Shown here in pieces: positions 8,160 to 18,112 of a DNA stretch of 30,000 nt. The DNA comes from Prorocentrum cordatum (Eukaryota; Sar; Dinophyceae; Prorocentrales; Prorocentraceae). The position numbers and the translations under genes are program-made. The DNA lies in NCBI GenBank assembly GCA_963575745.1, contig CAUYUJ010004306.1, forward strand, positions 1-30,000, written 5' to 3'. Every line of letters starts with the position of its first letter. Positions within the stretch are counted from its first letter, which is position 1. The notes under the pieces were generated by a model. It was not told the origin of the DNA. It did not search any database and worked only from the letters and a program-made list of their open reading frames with translations.

Positions 8160-8690
8160 ACCTCCCCCCGAGGGGGCCTAAAACAGGGCTAGGATCGGGA
8201 TAAATCGCTCCAGAGCGTTCCGGAGCGCTCTCAGAGCGTTCCGGAGCGCTCTGGAGCGGCCGCGGCGCCCAATGCGTCCTCCAAACCCGCCGCTTCTCAG
8301 AGATTTCGAGTCATCCCGATCCGATTTTGTCCCGATCTTCGCGTCGTTTTAGGTTTGGGAAAGGCGGGGTTACGAAATCTGCTGCATGCAGTTGGTTTCG
8401 GCCTCGCCGCCGGGCCCATTCCTCGATGCATGGGCGCCTCCTGCGCCGGGAGGCGCCGGGAAAATCAGCCACGTGAGCTGATTCTCAAAGCCCCCCTTTG
8501 CTATCCCCCCCTTTCGCCCGACCCGAGAAGCAGGGCGGCCCAGGCGCCTGCAGTCGTCAAGCGCTGCCGGCAGTGTTCTTCGGGGGCGGCAAGGAGGGGG
8601 GTGATGACCAGGGGGGGTGGATATCATGGCGGGGGCCATAATTTTTCCGCTGATTTCATGGCGCCTCTTCTTATTTCATTACGTCCCTGG
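8160..8690. other. Short GAGCG repeats, then unassigned sequence
   Basis: 8195-8260 carries tandem CAGAGCGTTCCGGAGCGCTC words, partly palindromic. From 8260 to 8690 I see no gene, RNA or clear repeat. The GGCGCC-rich centre near 8425-8465 forms a small imperfect inverted repeat. Confidence 0.45.
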
Positions 8691-11600
8691 CCCTCTGCAG
8701 TGGGGGAGTCGGTTTAAGGAATGTCTACATCCCTCGTCGAAATTGAACGCAAGTTTTAGCCGCGACCTGGCGGCGCCCCCCGACCCCCATTTTCAATGTT
8801 CACGCCGACGCCGGCGACTCCGAGATTTTCTCCGGACCCCGCCGGCCGCGATGCGCCTGTCGATGAACATTGAAATTTGGGGGCGACGGGGGTGGAAAAA
8901 CTTGCGTTTAATTTCGACGAGGGTTGAAGGGAAACGAACAATGACGTAAACATCGAGATTCGGAGGTCTGCGCTGATGTCTTGGATCGCCAAACGTGGCT
9001 AGCAAGCAGTGCTCTGCAGTGGGGGAGTCGGTTAAAGAATGTGTAGGGGAACGAGCAATGACGTAAACATAACAAAAATCGGAGGTCCGCGCGGATTTAC
9101 TGGATCGCAAAACGTTGCTGGCAAGCAATGTTCTGCAGTGGGGGAGGCGGTTAAGGAATGCGTAGGGGAACGAACAGTGACATAAACATAAAAACTCGGA
9201 GGTCCGCGCGGATTTCTTGGATCGCCAAACGTTGCTAGCAAGCAGTGTTTTGCAGTGGAGGAGTCGGTTAGGGAATGTGTAGGGGAACGAACAATGACGT
9301 AAGCATCAAAACTCGGAGGTCCGCGCGGATTTCTCGGATCGCCAAACGTTGCTAGCAGACAGTTTGTTGAAGAAGGGGGGGTCGGTTAAGGAATGTGTAG
9401 GGGAACGGACAATGACGTAATCATAACAACTCGGAGGTCCGCGCGGATTTCTTGGATCGCCAAACGTTGCTAGCAAGCAGTGTTCTGCAGTGGGGGAGTC
9501 GGTTAAAAAATGTGCAGGGGAACGAACAGATCGTTAACATAAAAACTCGGAGGTCCGCGCGGATGTCTTTGATCGCCACACGTTGCTAGCAAGCAGTGTT
9601 CTGCAGTGGAGGTGTCGGTTAAGGAATGTATAGGGTAACGAGCAACGCCGTAAACATAATAACTCGGAGGTCCGCGCGAATGTTTTGGATCGCCAAACGC
9701 TGCTAGCAAGCAGTGTTCTGCAGTGGGGGAGTCGGTTAAGGAATGTGTAGGGGAACGAACAATGTCGTAAACATCGAAACTCGGAGGTCTGCGCTGATGT
9801 CTTGGAACTCCAAACGTTGCCAGCAAGCAGTGTTCTGCAGCGGGGGAGTCGGATAGGGAATGTGTAGGGGAACGAACAGTGACGCAAACATAACATCTCG
9901 GAGGTCCGCGCGGATTTCTTGGATTGCCAAACGTTGCTGGCAAGCAGTGTTCGGCAGTGGGGGAGTCGATTAAGGAATGTGCAGGGGAACGAACAATGAC
10001 GTAAACATCGAAGCTCGGAGTTCTGCGTCGATTCCTTGGATCGCCAAACGTTGCTAGCAAGCAGTGTTCTGCAGTGGGGGATCGGTTAGGGAATGCGTTG
10101 GGGAATGAACACTGACGTAAACACAAAAACCCTGAGGTCCGCGCGGATGTCGTGGGGCGCCAAACGTTGCTAGCAAACAGTGTTCTGCAGTGGGGGAGTC
10201 GGTTAAGGAATGTGTAGGGGAACGTACAATGACGTGAACATACAAATGCGGAGGTCCGCGCGGATTTACTGGATCGCCAAAAGTTGTTAGCAAGCAGTGG
10301 CATGCAGTGGGGGAGTCGGTTAAGGTATGTTTAGGGGAACGTACAATGACGTGAACATCAAAATTCGGAGGTCCGCGCGGATTTCTTGGATCGCCAAACG
10401 TTGCTGGCAAGCAGTGTTCTGCAGTGGGGGGGGGCGGTTAAGGAATGTGTAGGGGAACGAACAATGAGGTAAGCATAAAAATTCGGAGGTTCGTGCGGAT
10501 GTGTTGGATCGCCAAACGTTGCTAGCAAGCAGTGTTCTGCAGGGGGGGGAGTCGGATAAGGAATGTGTAGAGGAACGAACAATGATGTAAATATCAAAAT
10601 TCGGAGGTCCGCGCGGAGTTCTTGCATCGCTAAAGGTTGTTAGCAAGCAGTGTTCTGCAGTGGGGGAGTCGGTTAGGAATGTGTAGGGGAACGAACAATG
10701 ACGTAAACATCAAACCTCGGAGGTCCGCGCGGATTTCTCGGATCGCCAAACGTTGTCACCAAGCAGTGTTCTGCAGTGGGGGGGGGGGTCAGTTAAGGAA
10801 TGTGTAGGGGATCGACCAATTGCACACACACACACACAAACTCTAAGGTCTTCGCGAATGTGCTAGCTCGCCACACGTTGCTAACAAGCAGTGTTCTGCC
10901 GTGGGCGAGTCGGTTAAGGAATATGCAGGGGAACCAACAATGACGTACACATACAAACTATGAGGTCCGCGCGGGTTTCTTGGATCGCCACACGTTGTTA
11001 GCAAGCAGTGTTCTGCAGTGGGGGAGTCGGTCAAGGAATGTGTAGGGGAACGAACAATAACGTAAACATAATGACTCAGAGGTCCGCGCGGATTTCTGGG
11101 ATCGCCAAACGTTGCTAGCAAGCAGTGTTCTGCAGTGGGGGAGTCGGTGAAGGAATGTGTAGGGGCACGAGCAATGACGTAAACATCAAAACCCTGAGGT
11201 CCGCGTGGGCTTCTTGGATCGTCAAACAATGCCAGCAAGAAGCGGCATGTTGTGGGGGAGTCGGTCAAGGAATGTGTAGGGAACGAACAATAGCATACTC
11301 ACAACAGCTCGGAGGTCCGCGCGGATTGCTTGGATCGCCAAACGTGGCTAGCAAGCAGTGTCCTGCAGCGGGGGAGTCGGTTAAGGAATATATAGGGGAC
11401 CGAGCAATGACATAAACACACAAGTTCTGAGGTCCGCGGGGATTCTTTGGATCCCCAAAAGTTGTTGGCAAGCAGTGTCCTGCAGTGGGGGGTCGGTTAG
11501 GGAATGTGTAGGGGAACGGACACTAACGTAAGCATACACCATCGGGGGTCCGCGCGGATGTCCTGGGTCGCCAAACGTTGCTAGCAAGCAGTGCTCTGCG

Positions 11601-12340
11601 TTGGGGGGTGTCGGCTAAGGAATGCGTATGGGGGGCGAACAATGATGTAAACATAAAAACTCTGCGGTCCGCGCGGATTTCTTGGCTCGCCAAACGTTGT
11701 TGGTAAGCAGTGTTCTGCAGTGGGGGGGGGGTCGGGTAAGGAATGTGTAGGGGAACGAACAATGAGGTAAGCATAAAAACTCTGATGTTCGTGCGGATTT
11801 CTCGGATCGCCAAACATTGCTAGCAATCAGTGTTCTGCAGGGGGGGGGTCGGATAAGGAATGTGTAGGGGAACGAACAATGATGTAAACATCAAACTCGG
11901 AGGTCCGCGCGGATTTCTCGGATCGCCAGACGTTGTCAGCAAGCAGTGTTCTGCAGTGGGGGAGTCAGTTAAGGAATGTGTAGGGGGACGACCAATGACA
12001 CAATCACAACAACTCTAAGGGCGTCGCGGATTTACTAGATCGCCAAACGTTGCTAGCAAGCAGTGTTCTGCAATGGGCGAGTCGGGTAAGGAATGTGCAG
12101 GGGAACGAACAATGACATAAACATAGAAACTCTGAGATCCGCGGGCGTCTTGGATTGCCAAACGTTGCTAGCAAGCATCGTTCTGCAGTGGGGGAGTCGG
12201 TCAAGGAATGTGTAGGGGAACGAACAGTTACGTAAACATAATAATTCGAAGGTCCGCGCGGAATATTTTGCTCGCCAAGCCTTGCTACCAAGCAGTGGTC
12301 TGCATTGGGGGAGTCGGATAAGGAATGTGCCCAAGAGAAC
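8690..12340. repeat. Satellite array, about 30 units of ~117 bp
   Basis: Each unit reads roughly: GTTAAGGAATGTGTAGGGGA, ACGAACAATGACGTAAACAT, AAAAACTCGGAGGTCCGCGC, GGATTTCTTGGATCGCCAAA, CGTTGCTAGCAAGCAGTG, TTCTGCAGTGGGGGAGTCG. The GGAGGTC landmark recurs at 8962, 9081, 9198, 9315, 9433, 9549, 9666 and on to about 12250, a spacing of 116-120. Because 117 is 39 codons, the minus strand is open for long stretches and shows a 39-residue repeating peptide, which I regard as a by-product. The first unit is split by a family D element. The GCGCGGATTTCTTGGATC core is shared with the family B palindromes. Confidence 0.95.
8731..8923. mobile_element. Family D inverted-repeat element in the satellite
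   Basis: Terminal inverted repeats of 27 bp lie at 8731-8757 (CCCTCGTCGAAATTGAACGC, then AAGTTTT) and 8897-8923, with one mismatch. An inner inverted pair, TTTCAATGTTCA and TGAACATTGAAA, lies at about 8801 and 8862. It sits between AAGGAATGT (8716-8724) and GGGAAACGAACAATGACG (8929 onward), which are adjacent in ordinary satellite units, so it inserted into the array. It is non-coding. Confidence 0.85.
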
Positions 12341-12900
12341 GCAGACCCTTTAGGAGTGCTTATCTGATGAGGGCGGCGGTGAGATCCATGCCCAGGCTTC
12401 AATTTGCGTTCCACCGTGTTTCAGACCTTGGGTTCCCGATCCAAGAGTTCATTATCTAATGCCCTCTTGCCGTATATGTTTTCGAGGTCCGTGCGAGAAG
12501 GAGCCAGAACAGTTTGAGGAGGCGGAGGAATGGGGGATTAGGACCTGCTTCTCTATGCGCGAATTGATTGACTTATGTCTTCAGGTATACCTCATAGCCA
12601 TGTCTGGACTGCCGTCGCACTCCCTCCTCATCCAATCTATGGTCGGAAATCCAGCTGACCCTCCTTCGCCATGGCTGAGCTCCCCTCGTTGCCGCGACTG
12701 GACCCGCCTCCCCAATCGGTCCCCGCCACCTCCATCCTCCCCATCCTTTTGAATGGATTCGAATGGCTGCAGGAGCTTCCGATTCAGCTTCGAGTATTGA
12801 GGGTGGAAGCGCAGAGAGCGAGAGAGAAAGATAACGCGCCAACATAATGATGGCAGCCAGCGGGAAGAAGCGAGCCATCAGAGGAGGGGAGGAGGGGAGC
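12341..12900. other. Unassigned region right of the satellite
   Basis: Sequence complexity is normal here. A plus-strand frame from 12459 (CRICFRGPCEKEPEQFEEAE) runs to about 12750, and a minus-strand frame overlaps it. Neither shows a domain I recognise. No RNA gene is seen. Confidence 0.35.
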
Positions 12901-13480
12901 ACGTGCGGAGGACGAGGAGGACGGCGGGAACATGTAGGGACGAGGATGGGGAGGATGAGGAGGGCGAGGAGGAGGAGGAGGAGGAGGAGAAATGGTTGAG
13001 AGGGCGGAGGATGAGAAAGAGAGAAGGAGAAGGGGAGCGGGGTGGAGACGAGAGAAGTAGGACGAGGAGGGCGAGGAGGAGGAGGAGGAGGAAGAGGAGG
13101 AGGAGGAGGAGGAGGGGGAGGAGGTGCATTTCGCGCGCCTTTGAGAGCCCATCTGTAGTGCTTACCGCCCAGCCTGTCCTCGCTTCCCTTTGCATTGACA
13201 GGCGAGGCATCCAGAGGGCCATTTAGGGGGGGGGGAGGCCGCGGGGGGGGGGGGGGGGGGGGGGGCGGTCCAGAAGAGGGGGAGGACCCACTCCACATGG
13301 ATCCCCCCCTCTCTCTCCCTCCTCGTTCCCTCCCCTCCCCTCCCCCGCCGCCCCCCCCCCCCTCCGTCCTTCCACCCCTTGCCACCCTCCCGCCATTGTC
13401 GCCCTCTGCCTCCGCCCGCACTCCCCCCCCCATATCGCCCCCCTTCCCCAAGGATGCTCCCCCGCGCGCTCCCCCCTCGG
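12900..13480. repeat. Purine tract, poly-G run and pyrimidine tract
   Basis: GGAGGAGGA repeats fill 12905-13130. A run of 23 G lies at 13243-13265. CCTCCC and CCCCTCC tracts cover 13305-13460. Long frames on both strands here are poly-Glu/Arg, poly-Ser/Leu or poly-Gly/Pro and are rejected as genes. The G run may be unstable in sequencing. Confidence 0.85.
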
Positions 13481-13681
13481 GCAGGCCTGCTCGCGCGAGG
13501 CCTGATCTCTTCGGCTGCAGCAGCCGTGCAGACAGACGTCGCGCTCGTTTGAAGCGCTGCGCCGCGCTTGACAGCGCGCAGAGGGGGGGCTGCGCGGTCA
13601 GGGGGGGTGGCCTTCCAAGGGGGGCGCGGCAGGCGCACGGCATCTAGAGGACGGTCCCTTGTAAGAGGCGCTGCGCCTTTT

Positions 13682-13862
13682 ACAGTCGAGGCGCTGAAGA
13701 AGGAACCCCTTTTCGTTGGGGAGGGGCTCCGTGCTCCTCAAGTGTTTCGCGGCTTGCCTGGGAGTTTCCTTGTGTTCTCGATCGGAAATGGAAGTTCAGC
13801 TTGTGGAAAAAAAGGGGGCCCCGTTCCCTATCTAGGGTTCCTTTGGTCAACGCCCCGACTGT
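13682..13862 (+). mobile_element. Family E inverted-repeat element, copy 1
   Basis: A 181-bp segment bounded by ACAGTCGAGGCGCTGA and GGTCAACGCCCCGACTGT. The interior matches copy 2 at 24604-24780: AACCCCTTTTCGTTGGGGAG, GTGTTTCGCGGCTTGCCT, TTCTCGATCGGAAATGGAAG and GTTCCCTATCTAGGGTTCC. It is non-coding. No target duplication was found. Confidence 0.7.
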
Positions 13863-13869
13863 CAGAGGG

Positions 13870-14175
13870 GGCCGCTCCCTGCCAGCTTGCGCCCCGCCCG
13901 CCCGCTCTGCCGCAGCCCCTCTTCTGCGAGCCCCCCCCCTTCGCCCTTTCCCCGCCGGCGCCCCGCCGATCTCCGTACGCGCGGCCGCCTTGCTGCGTCC
14001 GCCACCCTGCCGGGAGGGTTCTGTGCGCCCTCGCCGACCTGGCTTTCACCTCCCCTTCCCTCCTCGTCCCTTGCTCTCGCACCGCATCCTCCCTCCTCCC
14101 TCCTCCTCCCTCCTCCCCTTCCTCCTCGTCTTCCCTTCCTCCTCCGTCTCCCCCCTCCTCCGTTCTCCTCCTCCC
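13870..14175. repeat. Pyrimidine-rich GC stretch with CTC tract
   Basis: C-rich sequence with CCGCCC and CCTCC words, ending in a CTC/CCT tract at about 14085-14175. Open frames in all three phases on the plus strand have Pro/Ser/Ala composition only. No gene is seen. Confidence 0.7.
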
Positions 14176-14277
14176 TGCGAACCAGTGGATGGCCCTGCCT
14201 CGTCTGACCACCAGGCGTGTCGGCAGGGCGGGAGCTGGGCGTTCGCCTCCGACCGTTTCCCCGCTTTGGGCCCCAGA

Positions 14278-14705
14278 TCCAACAGCCACACACATGGAGC
14301 ACAGGTCGTTCTAACATGTGGTCCAACTGAGGCCCTCGCCTACAAGCCGCGCGCATTCGTCTGAGAAGCACACAGCAGCTGAACCGATGGAGGACAGATC
14401 GTTGTAAAAATGTGGCTTCCGCATGGAAGCCGAGCGCAACCGTTTTCGAGGCAACATTTACACGGATAGAACACAGGACGTGTTTTTAGTATGTGACTCT
14501 CGCTGTAGCGCCACGAACACTCGATTTGATCTGTTCCAGCAGTTATACGGATGAAGCACATGTCGTTGTCAACATGTGGCACTCTAGCGCCGCGGAAACG
14601 GGGTCGTTTTAAACATGTGGTTATCGGCTTCGCGCCGAGCACGTTCATGCCAAACATCATCAGCTACACGGATTGCGGGTGGTCGTTTTACAACATAACA
14701 CTATG
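14278..14705. repeat. Degenerate tandem repeat, 5-6 units of ~80-95 bp
   Basis: Units carry CAGC-ACACGGATG-AGCACA followed by GGTCGTTGTAAACATGTGGC. Examples are near 14283, 14375, 14455, 14535 and 14660, with an extra GTCGTTTTAAACATGTGG at about 14603. The copies are much diverged. No gene is seen. Confidence 0.6.
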
Positions 14706-14934
14706 CTAACCCCGTTGATCCGATATTTGAAGTTGTGTAGCAGCTGCACGTATGGTAGGTTTGTTTTTCAAAGTAGGGTTTTCGTTTGCGTGTTCCTCCG
14801 TTGTTCATGGCCATACCTTCAAACCTTAGAGGAGATTCGCACCAGCCCATCCAGGAACGATGTCCAGGGAAGTTCCGCTTCTCGCGGGAGCGACACGTTA
14901 TTTTCATATTTCGGGGAGCCTCAGTGAAACAGAG

Positions 14935-15305
14935 GCCTCTTTGATGCCTCGCGGACTCGATTGGGATGTCTCCTGGGGGGCGGCTCTTGAAGGCCTCTTG
15001 GGATGTCTTGGGGGACTCCTCTTGAGGTCCTTTTGGGAACCTCGTGGGGGCGTCTTGGGGGCGTTTTGGGTTTGTTTTTTTGGGGGGGAAGAGGGGCGCC
15101 TAGGAGGCGGTGTGGGGGCCATCTTGGAGGATATCGGTCAAAAAGGGGGGGAGCTACCAGGACTGCCCAAGTGGAGCCTCTCAAATCGCCCCCTGGCGCC
15201 CTCTTAGGGGTGCCCCTGGAGCTCGCTTGGGCGCTTTGGCGGCCGTCTGGCAGCCCTCTCGGGCCCCTCTTGCTCTTGGGGCTCTTTTGGGACACCTCGG
15301 AGTCA
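14935..15305. repeat. CTCTTGG-type short tandem repeat
   Basis: GGCTCTTGAAGGCCTCTTGG and GGGGGCGTCTTGGGGGCG are typical. The orientation is CTTGGG on the plus strand up to about 15305, after which the same family continues as its reverse complement. Confidence 0.75.
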
Positions 15306-16050
15306 ACATTGGGGCTTCGGCGGGCGTCCCAAGATGCCCCCAAGATCGCCCCCACAGCGCCCAAGAGGCCTCCAAGATGGCCTCAGGACTGCCCAAGAGG
15401 CCCCCAAGACGGCCCCAAGAAGGCACAAAGACGACCCAAGAGGCTTCCAATACGCCCAAGATGGCATTTAAGACGGCCTTGGAGCACCACAACAGGGCCC
15501 CAAATCGGCCCAGAAAGGCCACCCAAGCGGCTTCCGACGGCGTCAGACGGGCCAGGAGCCCACCAAGATAGCCAAAATTGGTTCGAAGCTGGCCCAAGAC
15601 GGCCCAAGAGGCCTCCACGAGGGCCTCCAGGAAGGCCAGAAAAAGGCCAAAGACACTAATGTTCCATAGGTGTTTGAAGGACTTTGTCATTTGCTTCGTT
15701 TCGGCCTTCGTCGGCCCGATACAGCCCAAGAGCCCCCAAAGATCGCCCAAAGATCGCCCAAGAGGCCTCCAAGATGGGCCCAGAACGCTCCAAGAGGCCC
15801 CCAAGACGGCCCAGGAGGGTTCTAAGACGCCCAAGATAGCCTCCAAGACGGCCCTGGAGCATTCCAAGAGGGCCCCAAGTCGGCTCAGAGAGCCCCCCCA
15901 AACGGCTTCCGACGGCGTCGGACGGGCCAGGGGCCCACCAAGACGGCCGAAGATGGCACTAAGATGGCCCTGAGATTGCCCAAGAGGCCTCCAAGAGGGC
16001 CTCCAGGAAGGCCCGAAAAGGCCAAAATCATTAATCCCCCATGAGTTTTT
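15306..16050. repeat. Tandem repeat of ~375 bp made of CCCAAGAGG short repeats
   Basis: Two long units share landmarks about 375 bp apart. CGGCTTCCGACGGCGTC occurs at about 15529 and 15904, GGGCCTCCAGGAAGGCC at about 15621 and 15996, and GGCCAAA-(A/G)-C-ACTAAT/TTAAT at about 15643 and 16020. Each is filled with CCCAAGAGGCCTCCAAGATGG-like words. A third unit begins with a TTCGTTTCGGCC-type segment and is cut at 16050 by the retroelement. It continues after the element at 23094. Confidence 0.8.
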
Positions 16051-16113
16051 CATAGGAGCGCTTGCACGTGATTGTCTGGGTCGCTCCATGGCTTTTGATC
16101 TTTCTCAAGTGCA
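16051..16113 (+). repeat. Split direct repeat A1
   Basis: This 63-bp segment starts CATAGGAGCGCTTGCACGTG and ends TTTTGATCTTTCTCAAGTGCA. It is repeated at 22820-22882 with a single mismatch (CGCTCC against CGCCCC). The gag start codon at 16088 lies inside it and gives MAFDLSQVH. Confidence 0.95.
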
Positions 16114-18112
16114 TGAGTGGGGCTGGGCCATGGCCCCGGGCGGCGCCGCCACGCTCGCGGTGAGCGCCGCGGTGGGGGCGCCCGCTGCCTGGGCCGGGCT
16201 GCGCTGGGCAACGAGCTGGCTGGCGGCGCTGGTTGCCGCCTCGACCAGCTGCCCGTCCTGCGTGTGCCACGCGCCGCAGTGGCCCCCGCCCGCGCCGTCG
16301 GCGCCGCCTCCGCCGCCAGCGCCAAGCGCCGGCGCGGTGGCCGCGGCCGTGGCGCAGAAGCTCGGGCCCTGGCTGGCGGCGAACTCCTCGCCGGCGCCAG
16401 CCACCTGCCCCTCGGCCGACGAGGTGGCCGCGGCGCTGCTGGAGCGGCTGCCGCCCCTGGGGCCTGAGGGGGCCCGTGCGGCGCCGTCCGCGCCCGAGGC
16501 AGGCCCAGCCGTGGGCGAGGGCTGTCCCTTCGCCTTCATCTTGGCGTGGGGGGTCGCCTGCGGGGAGGCGGTGATCTTGGTGCGCTGCTGCGTGGCGGCC
16601 CGAGCCCGTCGGAATCATCGCCCCACTCCCCCGCCGCCGCCGCGGCCCGACGACCTTGGCCGCGGACGGCACGTTCGTCGTGGTGGGGGCGTGGTGCAGT
16701 GAGCCCCGGCCAGGGCGCCGAGTCGGGCTCTGGTACCCACGCGACACGGTGTGGCATGAGCGAGTGCTGCTCCACCTCGCGGGGTGCATGTACTGGTGGG
16801 TGCTGACGCCGGGCGGCGACCGGTGCGCCGAGGACGTGTCGGGTGCGGTCGGCGACGGCTGCAACAGGGCCTTCACCGTCGCGCTGGATGGCACGGCGCC
16901 CGCCTTGGCCCATGGCGCGTCCTACCGGTTCGCGCAGCCGCTGACCTGGGAGGAGCTGCGCGCCGCCGTGCTCAGGTCGAGGACTGATCCGCAGGTGCAC
17001 GTTGGTGACGAGCCGCTGGTTGATCCCGAGGAGATCCATCTTCGTCTGGGAACCGAGGTGGCGCTGGAGTCTGGCGGTGTCAGGCTGGACGACGACCACG
17101 CAATGGTGAGGGAGGTCGGCGTTTGGCAGCTCGTGGAGGCAATCCCCGTCGACGCGGCGGACACCTTCAGAGACAGGCGCCCGAGGGAGCTGCTCGGGCT
17201 GGTGGAGAGGGACCCGCCCGCCGACGCCCGCGCGGGGGGGCCGCCGCTGCCGCCGCCGGCCTTGCCACCTGGCGGCGAGGCCGACCCCGCGCGCGGAGCT
17301 GCCGAGGCCGCCGGCCCCAGCGCTGGCGATCAGGACCTGAGAGGCAGGCTGGGGGCGCCCCCCCGGGGGCTGCGCGCGAGGCGGCTTCGGTCGATGACGC
17401 GAGGACTCTGTGGGTTCAGCACGACGAGCAGGGAGACCGCCACAGGCCGTGGCGCGAGGTCGCCCGCGAGACCAAGAAGTACACGTTCGAGGACTTGCCG
17501 CTTGAGGGCGGCCTCAGCACGGTGGAGCACACGGCGAAGCGCTGGGAGCAGAGCTGCGGCCCCCCTCTGCTCCGGTTGGACCTGCGGGCGCGGGGCCGCC
17601 AGCTGAGCCAGACGGACCGCAGCTACATCGAGATGAAGTGCCTGCTCACTTCGATCTTCTACGCGGGAAGCTACTACCAGGTCAACCTACCCAGCATGGC
17701 CAGCATTGAAGTGTTGTGTCTTCGTGTGTCGCAGATCGTCGAGGCCCACTCGGGCGCCCCCCTCAAGCCCCCGATGTGGGACGGGCTGCGGCACTACATG
17801 GGCGTGGCAGGCCCGATGGACATGATGGACCCAGCCTTGAGGACCGCATTCTTCCGCCGCAACAAGGAGGAGATGGAGCGGGAGAGCTGGAAGAGCCGGG
17901 CTGCCGGGCCCCCTGCGCCCCGCCCCCTGGCGCTGGAGGCCGGCGAGGGGCTGTCGAGTGGGCCCTCTGGCGGCGCCGACGGGCGCGGGCGGGGCCGCGG
18001 CGACGGCCGGGGCCGCGGCGCAGACGGGCGCGGCCGCGGCGCTCCAGGAAACGGCGGCGGGCGTGGGGCGGCTGGGCGCGGTGGGAGGCCCACCGCGCCC
18101 GAGGGGGCATGA
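16088..18112 (+). pseudogene. gag-like protein of the YR element, frameshifted
   Basis: Translation starts at ATG 16088 within A1, with an N-terminal hydrophobic, Ala/Pro-rich region (SQVHEWGWAMAPGGAATLAV). At about 16645-16660 the reading shifts to another frame, giving GTFVVVGAWCSEPRPGRRVG and WYPRDTVWHERVLLHLAGC. Around a C/G homopolymer at about 17350-17370 it shifts again, giving TLWVQHDEQGDRHRPWREVA, then LRARGRQLSQTDRSYIEMKC. The C-terminal 60 residues are rich in GRGRG and DGRGRG, an RNA-binding type tail that could act as nucleocapsid. The stop is TGA 18110-18112. The middle region resembles proteins I associate with dinoflagellate retroelements; naming it gag rests on position and the RG tail. 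The frameshifts could be sequencing indels, but two occur in one gene. Confidence 0.6.

Noticed and set aside
9503-10303. Minus-strand frame of 266 codons with a 39-residue repeat in the satellite
   Set aside because: The unit is 117 bp, a multiple of three, so any stop-free frame stays open through many units. Overlapping frames in other phases are also open, units with indels break it, and there is no start or domain.
8690-12340. CRISPR-like array
   Set aside because: The whole 117-bp unit is conserved, with no short repeat plus unique spacers. The context is eukaryotic and no cas genes are present.
12573-13643. Minus-strand frame of 356 codons
   Set aside because: Most of it translates GGA and G/C tracts into Pro, Leu, Ser and Gly runs. 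No recognisable domain was found in the less repetitive ends.
15181-16089. Minus-strand frame of 302 codons rich in Leu, Gly and Trp
   Set aside because: It is created by the CCAAGAGG tandem repeat and crosses into the retroelement border.
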